This document shows, one piece after another, positions 11,607 to 23,530 of a stretch of DNA of 64,000 bases; the stretch's first letter is position 1, and each line of letters opens with the position of its first letter. Source of the stretch: Spiroplasma sabaudiense Ar-1343 (lineage in GTDB: Bacteria > Bacillota_I > Bacilli_A > Mycoplasmatales > Mycoplasmataceae); the NCBI RefSeq assembly GCF_000565215.1, contig NZ_CP006934.1:372001-436000 (forward strand). The letters are read 5' to 3'. The position numbers were made by a program, and so were the translations under genes. The notes under the pieces are model-generated. The model was not told the origin of the DNA, ran no database searches, and worked only from the letters and a program-made list of their open reading frames with translations.

Positions 11607-12089
11607 TTAATCATTTTCAATGTCAAAGTTTAAAGCGTCTATAAAAATATCGGTAATAATTTTAATTGTATTTTCATTTGCAACTTCATTTACATTTCAG
11701 ATTTCTCATTTATAAATTTTATCTTCAAAATCTTCAATTAAAACAATAGGATAGATTGGAATTTTTTTAAAAAATAAATCAGGATGAAATTTTCAAAATT
11801 GAAATAATTGAAAATAAATTTGAGCTCTTTTTATTAAGAAAAATTGAAAATTTTTATTATTTTTAGCGATTCTAAAAAAAACCTCTTTCTCTTTAGAATC
11901 GCTGTCTTTAAAAGTTTCAACTATTTCCTTAGTGGATTTCTCACCTAATTTTACTAGTTCGCTTCAGTTGTGTACTAGTTCTTCAATAGGGTTCTTGTTT
12001 GTATTTTTAATATTACCACACGAAACTAAAGTTGCCGTACTACTTGTTGTTATAGTGAAAGTTGCTAAAAATACTAATAATTTTTTCAT
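11607..12089 (-). CDS. Small lipoprotein of unknown function
   Basis: 160 residues, read through TGA=Trp. Signal peptide MKKLLVFLATFTITTSSTATLVSC with lipobox LVSC (Cys near residue 24). The mature part is acidic and aromatic (LIKRAQIYFQLFQFWKF, PIVLIEDFEDKIYKWEIW) with no known motif. ATG at 12087-12089 follows an AAAGGAG site. Not obviously related to the other lipoproteins in the window. Confidence 0.8.
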
Positions 12090-12345
12090 TTTTTACTCCT
12101 TTTTATGAGTCATCAGAACTCTACGAATATACTAACTCAGAACGAAAATATAGCAACATATTAAATAATAATTTTCATATTTTCTATAGTAATAAAAGAC
12201 GAAAAAAACAAAGACTACAATTATTTTTATAATCAGTAACTTTTGAAAATATTTGGATAATTTTATATATTTATTATTTTGTTAGCAACAATTATTTAAA
12301 TTAATAAAGTTAAACTTTTTCTTATAATAAAAAAAACAATCATTC

Positions 12346-12366
12346 AAAACCAAAAATGGTTTTTTC
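12346..12366 (-). terminator. Possible terminator of the leftward membrane-protein gene
   Basis: Short hairpin AAAACCA / TGGTTTT with an AAAA loop, about 60 bases past the stop at 12428. The remaining gap 12090-12427 shows only AT-rich promoter-like sequence for the lipoprotein at 11607-12089. Confidence 0.45.
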
Positions 12367-12427
12367 AAAGACTGAATTTTTATTTTATGATTTTTATTAT
12401 TTTAAAATTAATAAATTGTTAATTAAC

Positions 12428-13432
12428 TTAAACTTTAAAAGCGTTAAATAAATCAAAATAACTTATTAAAAGCACTATCATATCAGCCACAAAAACACCA
12501 GCTGGAAATGCTCAGGTGGTTGTAGCAATGGTTATTCCTAAGGCAACGCATGCTAGTTCAACAATTGCAATTATATTTAAAACAATTGCGATTATTGCCG
12601 CGGCAAAGTAAATCTTATCAACTGGTCGATAATCATTTACATCATAGGGTAAGGTTGCAAATGTTAGAGCAATTGAAGTTATTGATAGGCCAACTGCCAA
12701 AACCGAGCAAGCAACTGCTCAAGGAATACTAATTCCAAAAAATCAAGCTGAACCTCAATAAACAACTGAGGCAACAGATGCTACTATTGCCAAGGGGGTG
12801 ATTGCTAAATTAGCAACATTTAGTTCAATTAAAAACCTGTAAAAATCTTTAGTGGCCTTGACATCTTTTTCAGTGTAACCAGTTGGGGGAGGAGTTGGTT
12901 TTGGTTCAGGATCCCCATCAACACATCAGTTTCATCCTGTTTCAGGATCAATGCAAAATATTCGCGAATCATTTAATTTAGGGGTTACTCTTTGTGGATT
13001 TATCATATTTTCATATCATTTGGCTATTTCTTCATCAGCAATTTCTTGAAACTCATTAGTATAATTAGCGTTTTGCTCAATTGCAAAATCAAAAAGCTCT
13101 GCATTTTCATTACTTCTTAAACCCAAGTCTTCTATTTGGTCGATTAAATCATCACTCATATCAAAGGCGAAATTACTTACTTCATCAAGAGATCGACTTT
13201 TTAAGTAACTAAAGTCATCGCTGCTATCTTGGAAATCTTCATTTATTTGTAATTTTGTCAGAGATTTTAGATCATCTCAAACATTTTCGTCTTCCATATC
13301 CAACTCGCTAATTTTTTGAGAGATCGACTTATTTTCAATAGGGTTAAGATAATTATTTATAGTTGTTACTTGATTTATTCCAGTTGCACTAATAAATAAA
13401 GTGGCTAAACTAGATATAATAACTTTCATCAT
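12428..13432 (-). CDS. Surface/membrane protein with four C-terminal helices
   Basis: 334 residues. A cleavable-looking signal peptide (MMKVIISSLATLFISATG) has no lipobox Cys. It is followed by about 150 acidic residues (DMEDENVWDDL, SLDEVSNFAFDMSDDL), a Cys/Trp/Pro-rich linker (FCIDPETGWNWCVDGDPEP then KPTPPPTG), and four hydrophobic helices at the C-terminus. The layout suggests an extracellular domain anchored by a helical bundle. ATG pair at 13427-13432 with AAAGGAA upstream; the first ATG is used here. Function unknown. Confidence 0.78.
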
Positions 13433-13658
13433 TTTTATATTCCTTTGGAACTTTCTATTTTTAATATCTTAAATATTATTGTAAACATATAAGTTTACAA
13501 TAATATTTAAACAGAAAAATGTGTTTTTTTTGGAAAAATTACTGAAAATTTATCATTGACTAAATTATTAAATTTTTATTAAAATCTACATTTATCAGTG
13601 TTTTATAAAAAGTTCAATATATAATTATTTTATGACACTTATAGGAGGAGTTATTAAT

Positions 13659-15473
13659 ATGAAAAAAGTATTATCTATTTTAGCAGTTTCATCAATTGCT
13701 GTATCAACACCACTTGCAACAATTGCCTGTGGAAAAAACAGCGAAAACCCCACTGACGAATGAGACTTTGATAGTCAAAAAATATTAATGTTAAATATAG
13801 TGAGCGGTATTTTTCAAAATAACCTGAAAAAAGATTTCGACCCATTTTTCTATATAGATGAAGAAAGTTCAGCTTTCGATCACAAATATAATGAATTTGC
13901 TGAAAATTTAGAAGATTTTAATGATACTACAAGTGCTCGATATAAGAGCATCAAAGCAAGTATTGAAAATATTATTAATTGAAATACAATTTTAAAAGAT
14001 GTGCAAACTGGAGTTGTTGATAACGTTAACTTTAAACAGTTGTTAGTGGACAATCAGTCACCACTAAAAAACGGTTTTGAAGTAAGTAAAATCAATTTTG
14101 AACTTCAACCTGCTGCAAAAACAGTATTAATCAATTTTGAAATAACTTCTGATGTCTCGATTAGAGACAAAGACGGTTCAACAATTTTTGAAACCATTAA
14201 TTTTAATTCAAAAATTGCTATGTTTCAAGCAGTTGATGTCGCAGAAGAATTCAATAAAATTAAAACAGAATATTTAAATCATTTCAATGATGAGGAAATC
14301 TCTGGTAGTTTTACAATCGAAAGTGATATTGGTAATTTAAAAACTACTGCAGGGGCCATCTCATCAAGTTTAGATATAAAAAATAAGGTCCAAGAAAACT
14401 TATCTATTATAATGGATCAAGCACAAACTTCAAATATTGTTTTATTAACAGATAACTTAGCAATTAAAACAAGTGATAACGCAGCAGTTGATAGTGCTGC
14501 TGGGGAAGTAATAACTTCAACTTTTCTCTCTGCTTCTCGCGAATCAGATATAAATGGTATTGTTGCCCCTGAATTGCGAAGACTTTATTGAGATGCCATT
14601 TTTGGTGTTGAAGGCAAAGAAGAAGAGCTTTTAAACAACATTTTGAAATCGGGTATGGGCGAAGAACAAGAAAATGGTTTTATAAAAAACCCACCTTCTG
14701 TTTTGAGTAATATTAACGATTTAATTAAAAAACACGAGAATATGTCTAATGTGTTCAATTGTTATTTTTTAAATTTCAATTATTTAAGTGGTTATGCACA
14801 GTATTTGCCGATTAGAACAGCAATGGAATCTCAAGGTTCTAAATTTAAGTTAGATATGGATAGAGACGAAAAAACAATAGCTTTATTTAAAACTGAAATT
14901 TTAGATTTACAATTAGAATATAGTGGAGAGAAGTTCGACTTACCCGCAATATCTATAATAGTTCGCCAAGAAACTAAAAAAGCAAATACTCAAGAATTAG
15001 AAAAACAATTTTTTAGTGACTCATTAAAATCATTTAGAAAAATTACAAATTTAAATGAAAGTAGTCCTTCTTCTAATCCCACAGGTCAATACTATTTAAA
15101 TAAACCAGATGGTTGAGAACAATATATTAATCAAGAATTGCCAATCGAAGACTATTTTAATGAAATTTGAAGCGCTAATCCTGAAGCTGAAAGTTTGAAA
15201 GATAATCTCGAAATAACAGTGAAAATATTTCAACGAAATTATCAAAATGATGCAGGGGCACCACAAAACAACCCAACATTTATGAAATTTAATCAAAACG
15301 GCGATGTATATTTTCATAGCGGAGAAAACTCACAGAATTATAACTTACCAGAGTTAAGATATAATTTTTTCTCGAAAAATATGTCAGGTTTTCTATCCAA
15401 CGGATTCTCTATAACAAGAGCCGGCTTTAAAAATAACTTTATTGACCCTTCGGTGTGAAAATTTAAGTCTTAA
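13659..15473 (+). CDS. Large lipoprotein, family A, tandem copy 1
   Basis: 604 residues, read through about eight TGA=Trp codons. Signal peptide ends in lipobox TIAC (Cys near residue 24). Nearly identical along most of its length to copy 2 (16304-18127) and more diverged from copy 3 (18961-20766). The mature chain starts with KPTDEWDF-like acidic sequence, has a central region (FEVSKINFELQPAAKTVLIN), a middle domain (MESQGSKFKLDMDRDEKT) and ends with YNFFSKNMSG. The C-terminal 80 residues differ most between copies, as in surface variants. ATG follows AGGAGG; an extended -10 TATAAT lies at 13620-13625. Function unknown. Confidence 0.88.
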
Positions 15474-15523
15474 TAATAATATTGAATAAAAATATTTATA
15501 ATATGTCTATTTTAATAGACACT

Positions 15524-15558
15524 AAAAAAATCCGCACGAAATTTGTACGGATTTTTTT
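15524..15558 (+). terminator. Terminator after tandem lipoprotein copy 1
   Basis: Arms AAAAAAATCCG (15524-15534) and CGGATTTTTTT (15548-15558). The same hairpin follows copy 2. Confidence 0.88.
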
Positions 15559-15559
15559 G

Positions 15560-16303
15560 TTTTTAAGGTTAGATCTGTCATAGTTATAGAATTCAATATA
15601 TTTTTCCACAATGCTAAATAATTTTCAAAGTTTAAGTCTTTAGCTTTATAGTTATACATCAATTCGATCTTTAATGTGCCAAAAAAATTTCAATACGCTA
15701 CATTATCAACGAGTTACATGCTTTGATATTGCTAGAAAATTTTTTCCACATTTTTTTCAATTAATTGAAGTTTAGGAATTGAAACGGTATTAATTAATTA
15801 TAAGTTTTTCATAATCTCTCTTAGAAATTGCTACCATTAAATTATTAAAAGATAATCCTTTATTAAGTATGTTAATTAAAATTTACACTAAAAACATTTT
15901 TTTCGTAAAAATTTTGAGCGGTTTTTTATTGGGTCTGATAGTATAAAATTAAATAACTGAAAATATTATTGCAAATTAAATTATAGCAATTATCTAGGTT
16001 GCTATAATTTTATCAGAAATAGTGGGTCGCTAATTTGTCCCTCCCAGAAACTTAATATCTGATTTAGACAAAATAATTTAGTGCTTTTTTTAGTGGTCTT
16101 GATTGTATTTTTTTGATAAATAAATTAAAACAAGCTAGATGATAATTGCTACTAAAATATTAAAATAACTTAGTGAAAACATGACTCTAGAAATATTCAT
16201 AATTTACCATTTTTTAAAAACAGTTAATAATAAACTTATAAGTTTAATAAATTAATAAATATGCTATAATTATTTTATAACACTTATAGGAGGAGTTATT
16301 AAT
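15560..16303. repeat. Spacer repeat, first copy (duplicated with the lipoprotein gene)
   Basis: About 740 bases closely matching 18214-18960, with scattered substitutions and small indels. It contains an IS3-type transposase remnant (15575-15725, minus strand), a 12-bp inverted repeat AAATTATAGCAA / TTGCTATAATTT at 15978-15989 and 15999-16010, and the promoter of the next gene (TATAAT at 16265-16270). The lipoprotein gene plus spacer forms a duplicated unit of about 2.65 kb. Confidence 0.85.
15575..15725 (-). pseudogene. IS3-family transposase OrfB, C-terminal remnant
   Basis: Reading leftward gives a decayed version of the clearer copy at 18227-18380. The latter reads NAVYQNFFGILKIQLMY and, after an in-frame stop, EYIEFYNYDRPNL: the DDE-type C-terminus of IS3/IS150 OrfB, where the third catalytic Glu precedes an N-R pattern. 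This copy has more substitutions. No terminal repeats or OrfA are left here. Confidence 0.5.
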
Positions 16304-18127
16304 ATGAAAAAATTATTATCTATTTTAGCAGTTTCATCAATTGCTGTATCAACACCACTTGCAACAATTGCTTGTGGTAAAAACAACGAAAAACCCACTG
16401 ACGAATGAGACTTTGCTAGTCAAAAACAACTAATGTTAAATATAGTAAGCGGTATTTTTCAAAATAATCTGAAAAAAGATTTCGACCCATTTTTCTATAT
16501 TGATGAAGAAAACTCAGCTTTCGATCACAAATATAATGAATTTGCTGAAAATTTAGAAGATTTTAATGATACTACAAGTGCTCGATATAAGAGCATTAAA
16601 GCAAGTATTGAAAGTATTATTAATTGAAATTCAATTTTAAAAGAGGTGCAAACCGGAGTTGTTGAGAACGTCAATTTTAAACAGTTACTAGTGGACAATC
16701 AGTCACCACTAAAAAACGGTTTTGAAGTAAGTAAAATCAATTTTGAACTACAACCTGCTGCAAAAACAGTATTAATCAATTTTGAAATAACTTCTGATGT
16801 CTCGATTAGAGACATAGACGGTTCGACAATTTTTGAAACAATTAGTTTTAATTCAAAAATTGCTATGTTTCAAGCAGTTGATGTCGCAGAAGAATTCAAC
16901 AAAATTAAAACAGAATATTTAAATCATTTCAACGATGAGCAAATCTCTGGTAGTTTTACAATCGAAAGTGATATTGGTAATTTAAAAACTACTGCAGGGG
17001 CTATCGCATCAAATTTAAATATAAAAAATAAGGTCCAAGAAAACTTATCTATTATAATGGATCAAGCGCAAACTTCAAATATTGTTTTATTAACAGATAA
17101 CTTAGCTATTAAAACAAGTGATAACGCAGCAGTCGATAGTGCTGCTGGGGAAGTGACGTCTCAAGCTTCTCTCTCTTCTTCTCGCGAATCAGATATAAAT
17201 GGTACTTATATCCCTGAATTGCGAAGACTTTATTGAGATACCATTTTTGGTGTTGAAGGCAAAGAAGAAGAGTTTTTAAACAACATTTTGAAATCGGGTA
17301 TGGGCGAAGAACAAGAAGATGCTTTTATAAAAACCCCCCCTTATGGTTTAGATAATATTAACGATTTAATTAAAAAACACGAGAATATGTCTAATGTATT
17401 TAATTGCTATTTTTTAAATTTCAATTATTTAAGTAGTTATGCACAGTATTTGCCGATTAGAACAGCAATGGAATCTCAAGGTTCTAAATTTAAGTTAGAT
17501 ATGGATAGAGACGAAAAAACAATTGCTTTATTTAAAACCGAAATTTTAGATTTACAATTAGAATATAGTGGAGAGAAGTTCGACTTACCCGAAATATCTA
17601 TAATGGTTCGCCAAGAAACTAAAAAAGCAAATACTCAAGAATTAGAAAAACAATTTTTTAGTGACTCATTAAAATCATTTAGAAAAATTACAAATTTAAA
17701 TGAAAGTAGTCCTTCTTCAAATCCCAAAGGTCAATACTATTTAAATAAACCAGATGGTTGAGAACAATATGTTAATCAAGAATTGCCAATCGAAGACTAT
17801 TTTAATGAAATTTGAAGCGCTAATCCTGAAGCTGAAAGTTTGAAAGATAATCTCGAAATAACAGTGAAAATATGAAGATGAGTAGATGGTTCTCAATCGG
17901 GAGGGACTCCACGAAACCTCCCAGAATTTATGAAATTTAATCAAAACGGCGATGTATATTTTTATAATCATGAAGATCCAGCATTTGCAATTACTATTAT
18001 GCCAAGTATAAGCTATAATTTTTTCTCAAAAAATATGTCGGGCTTAATGATGAATGGATTCAATATTCTTAGAACCGGCTTTATTAATGACCTTAAAGGC
18101 GCTTCGGTGTGAAAATTTAAGTCTTAA
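16304..18127 (+). CDS. Large lipoprotein, family A, tandem copy 2
   Basis: 607 residues, nearly the same as copy 1 (604 residues) through the first 500 positions, including signal peptide and lipobox TIAC. Differences cluster in two places: a loop near 17155-17215 (VTSQASLSSSRE versus VITSTFLSASRE) and the C-terminal 70 residues, where VKIWRWVDGSQSGG replaces VKIFQRNYQNDAGA. This is recent duplication with focused divergence. Own promoter (extended -10 at 16265-16270) and AGGAGG site, so each copy can be expressed alone. Outer-surface lipoprotein of unknown function. Confidence 0.88.
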
Positions 18128-18177
18128 TAATAATATTGAGTCTAAATATTTATAATATTTAAATTTTAATAGACACT

Positions 18178-18212
18178 AAAAAAATCCGCGCGAAATTTGT
18201 ACGGATTTTTTT
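18178..18212 (+). terminator. Terminator after tandem lipoprotein copy 2
   Basis: Arms AAAAAAATCCG and CGGATTTTTTT, the same as after copy 1 with one loop difference. Confidence 0.88.
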
Positions 18213-18213
18213 G

Positions 18214-18960
18214 TGTTTAAGGTTAGGTCTGTCATAGTTATAAAATTCAATATATTCTTACTTAATGCTAAATAATTTTTCAAAGTTTAAGTCTTTAGCT
18301 TTATAGTTATACATCAATTGGATCTTTAATATGCCAAAAAAATTTTGATACACTGCATTATTAACCAGTTACCTGCTTTGAAATTGATATTGTTAGAAAA
18401 TTTTTTCATATTTTTTTCAATTAATTGAAGTCTAGGGATTGACACGGTATTAATGAATTATAAGTTTATCATAATCTCTCTTAGAAATTGCTCCCATTAA
18501 ATTATTAAAAGATAACCCTTTATTAAGTATGTTAATTAAAATTTACTCTAAAAATATTTTCTTTGTAAGAATTTCGAGCGGTTTTTTATTGGGTCTGATA
18601 GTATAAAATAACTGAAAATATTATTGCAAATTAAATTATAGCAATTTTCTAGGTTGCTATAATTTTATCAGGACTAGTGGGTCACTAATTTGGCCCTCCA
18701 AGAAAACTTAATATCTGATTTAGACAAAATAATTTAGTGCATTTTTTTAGTAGTCTTGATTATATTTTTTTGATAAATAAATTAAAACAATCTAGATGAT
18801 AATTGCTACTAAAATATTAAAATAACTTAGTGAAAACGTGACCTTAGGAATATTCATAATTTACCATTTTTTAAAAACTGTTAATAATAAACTTATAAGT
18901 TTAATAAATTAATAAATATGCTATAATTATTCTATAACACTTATAGGAGGAGTTATTAAT
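18214..18960. repeat. Spacer repeat, second copy
   Basis: Duplicate of 15560-16303: same IS3 remnant (18227-18380), same 12-bp inverted repeat (18633-18644 and 18654-18665), same promoter (TATAAT at 18922-18927). No third copy follows the third lipoprotein gene. Confidence 0.85.
18227..18380 (-). pseudogene. IS3-family transposase OrfB, C-terminal remnant
   Basis: Leftward translation gives NAVYQNFFGILKIQLMY, NYKAKDLNFEKLFSIK, one TAA stop, then EYIEFYNYDRPNL. This matches the end of IS3/IS150-type integrase-like transposases. Upstream parts of the gene are too decayed to align by eye. It was probably present before the tandem duplication, since both spacers carry it. Confidence 0.6.
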
Positions 18961-20766
18961 ATGAAAAAATTATTATCTATTTTAGCAGTTTCATCAATTG
19001 CTGTATCAACACCACTTGCAACAATTGCTTGTGGTAAAAACAACGAAAAACCCACTGACGAATGAGACTTTGAAAAACAAAAACAACTAATGTTGCAATT
19101 GGTTAATTCAATTTTTCAAGGTAATTTAAAAAGTGACTTTGATCCTTTTTTCTATATCGATGAAAACAACCCTGCGTTTAACCATAATTATATAGAATTT
19201 GCTGAAAATTTAGCTGACTTTAATGATGTAACAAGCGCTCGACACGAAAGCGTTAAAACAAGCATTAGCAACCTCATTAATTGAGATGCAATTACCAAAG
19301 CAGTTCAAACCGCAATTGTTGAGAATGTTAACTTCAAACAACTATTGGTAAATAACCAGTCACCAATTAAAAGTGGTTATGAAATAAGTGAACTAAATTT
19401 TGCATTACAACCAGAATCAAAAACAGTGATAATTGATTTTGAAATTACTTGTGATGTTTCTTTTAAAGATAAAATTGGAGCTATCACGTTTGAAGCAATT
19501 CGTTTTAATTCTAAAATCACAATATTTAAAGAGGTTGATGTTGCAGAAGAGTTTAATAAAATTAAGACAGAGTATTTAAATCATTTTAATGATGAAATAG
19601 TGTCGGGTAGTTTTACAATTAAAAGTGATAAGGGTGATTTGAAACAAACTTCAAACACCATCAATTCAGATCAAAATATAAAAAGTCAAGTGAAAACAAA
19701 TCTGGTCGAAATAATGAATAAAGTTGGTCCTTTAGGAATTAATTTATTAGATGCTAGTTTAGCAATTGAGACAAACGACAAGTTAGCCGTAGACAGTACA
19801 GCGGGTGAGATCCAACCACTTTTCAGTCTGGCCGAATCATCCGAGCAAGATGCTGCTAATGCAGCGCCACAGCATCTTCCGATGAGAAAATTAGTCAGAG
19901 ATGCTCTATCGGGTGTTGAGGGAAAATCAGAAGAGTTTATAAAAGGACTTCTTGACTATAGTAGTACATCTCTATTGGTTAGATACTCTCCATCTGGTTT
20001 ACCAAGTATTGGAACATTAATAGGGAAACACGAAAAAATGTCTAGTGTTTTCAATTTCTATTTTTTAAATTGAAATTATTTTAGCGATGGTGCTCAATAT
20101 AAACAAATTAAATTAGCAATGGACTCTCAAGAATCAAACTTTAAACCAAACGTGGAAAGAGATGAAAAAACAATCGCTTTATTCAGGACAGAAATTTCAA
20201 ATTTACAATTAGAATATGGAAATGATAAATTTGACTTGCCAACAACTTCTATAATGGTTCGTCAAGAAACTTTGAAAGCTAACACTTTGGAATTAGAAGA
20301 ACAGTTTTGAAGCGATTCATTTTATACATTTAAAAAATTAGTTAATTTTGATGAAAATACTCAATTCTCAAACCCATCACTCCAATATCACTTGAATAAG
20401 CCAACTGGTTGAGATCAATATGAAAATCAGGAAATACCGGCGGATGATTATTTTGATGATATTTGAGCAGCTAATCCAGAAGCTTCTGCAATCAGAGATA
20501 ATTTATCACTAACAGCAGTTATGGCAAGGCGCTCAAGTGCTCTTAAACTAACTCCGATTACTACAATTAAGTTTAATGAAAAAGGTGGTATTTATTTTGA
20601 CCCTTATTATAGCGGAGGCCGAGAAATACCGATGCTGCATTTTACATTATTTTCAAATGATATGTCAGGTTTAAAGATGAATGGACTGTATTTTAATAGA
20701 GATACTTATAAATTTGCTTCTTCGTGAACTGATAATGTAGAGTCAATTTGACAGTTTAATAAATAA
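18961..20766 (+). CDS. Large lipoprotein, family A, tandem copy 3
   Basis: 601 residues. The first 40 residues (signal peptide, lipobox, KPTDEWDFE) are identical or nearly so to copy 2, then the sequence diverges steadily while keeping the same blocks (DFDPFFYIDE, FNKIKTEYLNHFNDE, RDEKTIALFRTEI, FSNDMSGLKMNG). This fits an older duplicate with gene conversion at the 5' end. AGGAGG site at 18947-18952, promoter TATAAT at 18922-18927. Ends at TAA 20764-20766 after several TGA=Trp codons. Confidence 0.87.
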
Positions 20767-20872
20767 TTAAAATTAAAAATTTAACTTTTATTTTTTCAAT
20801 AAAATTTAATAAAAACAATAAAGTCATTTAGAATTAGAAAATTGAATAATTTTAAAAATATTAACCTAAAGT

Positions 20873-20907
20873 AAAAAATCTCCATGAAATTTTCTTGGAG
20901 ATTTTTT
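20873..20907 (+). terminator. Terminator after tandem lipoprotein copy 3
   Basis: Arms AAAAAATCTCCA (20873-20884) and TGGAGATTTTTT (20896-20907). The stem differs from the one after copies 1 and 2. Confidence 0.85.
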
Positions 20908-21011
20908 AATCCATTTTAAATTTAAAATATTTGAAAAATTTTAAATTTAATTTTAAGTAAATTATTGAACTAGCTAAAATAAGTAATATTAAAATTTTTC
21001 ATAGTATCCAT

Positions 21012-21077
21012 TTATATGTTATTTTTTTCATATCCAATTACTTTTAATTTATCATTTTTAGTCCATTGTCTAGCCAT
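21012..21077 (-). pseudogene. Possible IS3 OrfA N-terminal scrap
   Basis: A 21-codon leftward frame starting MARQWTKNDKLKVIGYEK and stopping at TAA. The opening resembles the first helix of IS3/IS150 OrfA proteins (K-W-T-x-E-x-K-L-x-I-I). It is very short, so this is a weak call. The remainder of the gap 20767-21190 shows nothing else. Confidence 0.25.
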
Positions 21078-21190
21078 AAAAAAGATCATCTCTCAATAAA
21101 ATTATAATAGTAGTTCACTGTCCATTTTATTTTTAGATACTCATTTTTAAGAAGGTTTTTATTAAATTTGAATTTATATGATTGCTAAAA

Positions 21191-22027
21191 TTATTTTGAT
21201 AGGTCAGATGTGCACATTACAAAATTAGAATTAATAATTTTACTAACTTTGGGATCTGTGAATTGAAATTCGGCCTCCACTTTCGCAAATTCTTGATTTT
21301 TATTATATCCCGTATCATATCTTTTCATGCTATTAACTGTCGCTTTAAAACTATATTCTTTGTAAATTGAGCCCTTATAGGTTACTGGATTCATATAATA
21401 TTCCATGTATTCAATGCATTCTTCTAAATTACCTTCCATAATGGGTTTCACCATAGGAAAGGCATCAAATCTAGCTCAAGTCAAAGATTCATCGTTGTCA
21501 CTTGCGTAGTTAAAACTATAATCTAAAAAATCTTTTAGGACTTTTTGGAAAATGTCTTTAACACCAATATTATTGGTTTGTTCAAAATCAAATTTTATAT
21601 TTTGGATTTTAATAATGTTTCCCGTTTCCAAATTCATGAATTTCATACTACCGGTGAATTCATACTTTTGCAACGGTTTTATTTCATCTTCGTTGCTTCC
21701 ATCAATAAAAACGTTAGCAATATAATTTGTTTCTTTCATTTTTAATTTTTTATTCATTTCATCATTAATAATTCTTAAAAATAAGTTGTCAAGCGTGTGA
21801 ATGAATTCATGGTTATTATCCATTACCACTTCACCATCGTTTAGGAAAATAAAATCTCCTTGATAGCTAAATTCTTTCCCAAACTCATCAAAAAACTCAA
21901 CAACATTTTCATCAGTCAAATCTTTTAATTTAGCATACTTATTTTCTCCGCTTTCACAAGCCACAACACTTAGGGTTGAAGTTGTTGAAAGCGTTAGCGC
22001 TGCCAAAATACTTAATATTTTTTTCAT
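21191..22027 (-). CDS. Lipoprotein, family B, tandem copy 1
   Basis: 278 residues with TGA=Trp at 21476. Signal peptide MKKILSILAALTLSTTSTLS with lipobox VVAC. The mature chain (ENKYAKLKDLTDENVVEFF, YQGDFIFLNDGEV) ends with FQFTDPKVSKIINSNFVMC. Same length and about 70% identical to the next gene upstream, and more distantly like 31407-32264. Preceded by an AAAGGAGAAAAA site. Function unknown; a surface lipoprotein with a beta-rich mature region. Confidence 0.85.
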
Positions 22028-22082
22028 TTTTTTCTCCTTTTTATAACATTTAGATTCTATAATATTACTATTGCTATATTAG

Positions 22083-22919
22083 TTATAAAAATAATTCGAA
22101 TGTGCACATTGCAAATTTTGAGCTAATTACTTTATTAACTTTGGGATCTGTGAATTTAAATGATGCTTCAACAATTGCAAATTCTCGATCTTTATTATAT
22201 CTTGTGTCATATCTTTCGATATTTTTTACAGTTGACTCAAAAAGATATTCTTTATAAATCTTATTATCTTTTAATTTTCCATTCATATAATATTTTATGT
22301 ATTCAATAGATTCTTCTAAATTTCCTTCCATAATGGGTTTAACCATAGGAGAGGCATCAAATCTAGCTCAAGTCAAAGATTCTTTGTTGTTGCTTGCATA
22401 ATTAAAGTTATAATCTAAAAAATCATTCAATATTTTTTCATTTATATCGCTTGTTCCAATATTGTTAGTTTGCTCGAAATTAAAAGTTAAATTTTTGATT
22501 TCAATTACTTTGTTTGTTTCCAAATTTATAAATTTTATCTTCCCATTGAATTTATATTTTTTCATTGGTTCAATTTTCACAGCTTCTTTTACATCTAAAA
22601 ACATTCTTGCGATATAATTTGTTTCTTTCATTTTGAATTTTTCACCCATTTTGTTATTGATAGTTCTTAGTAACAAATTATTTAAAGGTTCCAAGAAATC
22701 ATTGTAATTACTTTCTAAAACTTCACCGTCATTTAGAAAAATAAAATCTCCTTGATAGCTAAATTCTTTCCCAACCTCATCAAAAAACTCAATAATATTT
22801 TCATCAGTCAAATCTTTTAATTTAGCATACTTATTTTCTTCGGTTTCACAAGCCACAACAATTAGGGTTGAAGTTGTTGAAAGTGTCAGCGCTGCCAAAA
22901 TACTTAATATTTTTTTCAT
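22083..22919 (-). CDS. Lipoprotein, family B, tandem copy 2
   Basis: 278 residues, a tandem duplicate of 21191-22027 with the same start, lipobox VVAC, TGA=Trp position (22368) and length. The two genes are separated by 55 bases including a repeated AAAGGAGAAAAA ribosome site. Strongest identity is in the signal peptide and the first 60 mature residues; the middle (VFIDGSNEDE versus MFLDVKEAVK) has diverged. Likely co-transcribed. Confidence 0.85.
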
Positions 22920-23482
22920 TTTTTTCTCCTTTTTATAACATTTAAATTTCTTAATATTGCTAACTAATTTTCAATAAAAATAAAAATCAATAATGCTAAA
23001 AATTTTTCATTACATAATTTTAATATATAACTTCTATTAAAAACTTTTATCACATCAAAACTAAAAAAGCAGCTATAGTAGAAATTTATTTTAAATTAAA
23101 ATCAAATTTTGAAAATATCCATGCTACAAAGATTAGATGGAGAAATTTTGTTTTTATAATTAAAAATTATTGCATATTGATAAAATAGTAATTATTCTGC
23201 TAATAAATTCTAAAAAATATTTTCAGAATATTTAAAAAAATTTGAGATCAAAAAAATAAAATTTAAAAAAACACATTACTTTTTTGAAGCAATTTAAATT
23301 ATTTAATTTAATTTAAATTGAACCCCTGATTAAAAAACACTGAATTGTCCTTAATCTATTTCATGCAATTAATTTATTGGTAATACACATAACCGGAAAA
23401 CTAATTTTTATAATAATTTTATTTTTAATTTTATTAATTAATTTGAAATTTGAAATTTTTTATAGATAAAACATTAATTAAT
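22920..23482. other. Long AT-rich gap without a recognisable gene
   Basis: Contains the promoter region of the family B lipoprotein pair next to 22920. The rest is A/T-rich with many stops in all frames; I found no protein, RNA or repeat signal. Confidence 0.5.
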
Positions 23483-23530
23483 AAATAGATAAAAAATCTC
23501 AAAATGAATTTGAGACTTTTTATCTATTTA
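23483..23530 (-). terminator. Terminator of the amino-sugar locus
   Basis: Long hairpin whose arms run from AAATAGATAAAAA through TCTCAAA and back as TTTGAGA through TATCTATTT. It abuts the aldolase stop codon. Confidence 0.85.

Noticed and set aside
15978..16010. 12-bp inverted repeat in the lipoprotein spacers as an IS terminal repeat
   Set aside because: The arms are 9 bases apart and form a hairpin; they do not flank the transposase remnant.
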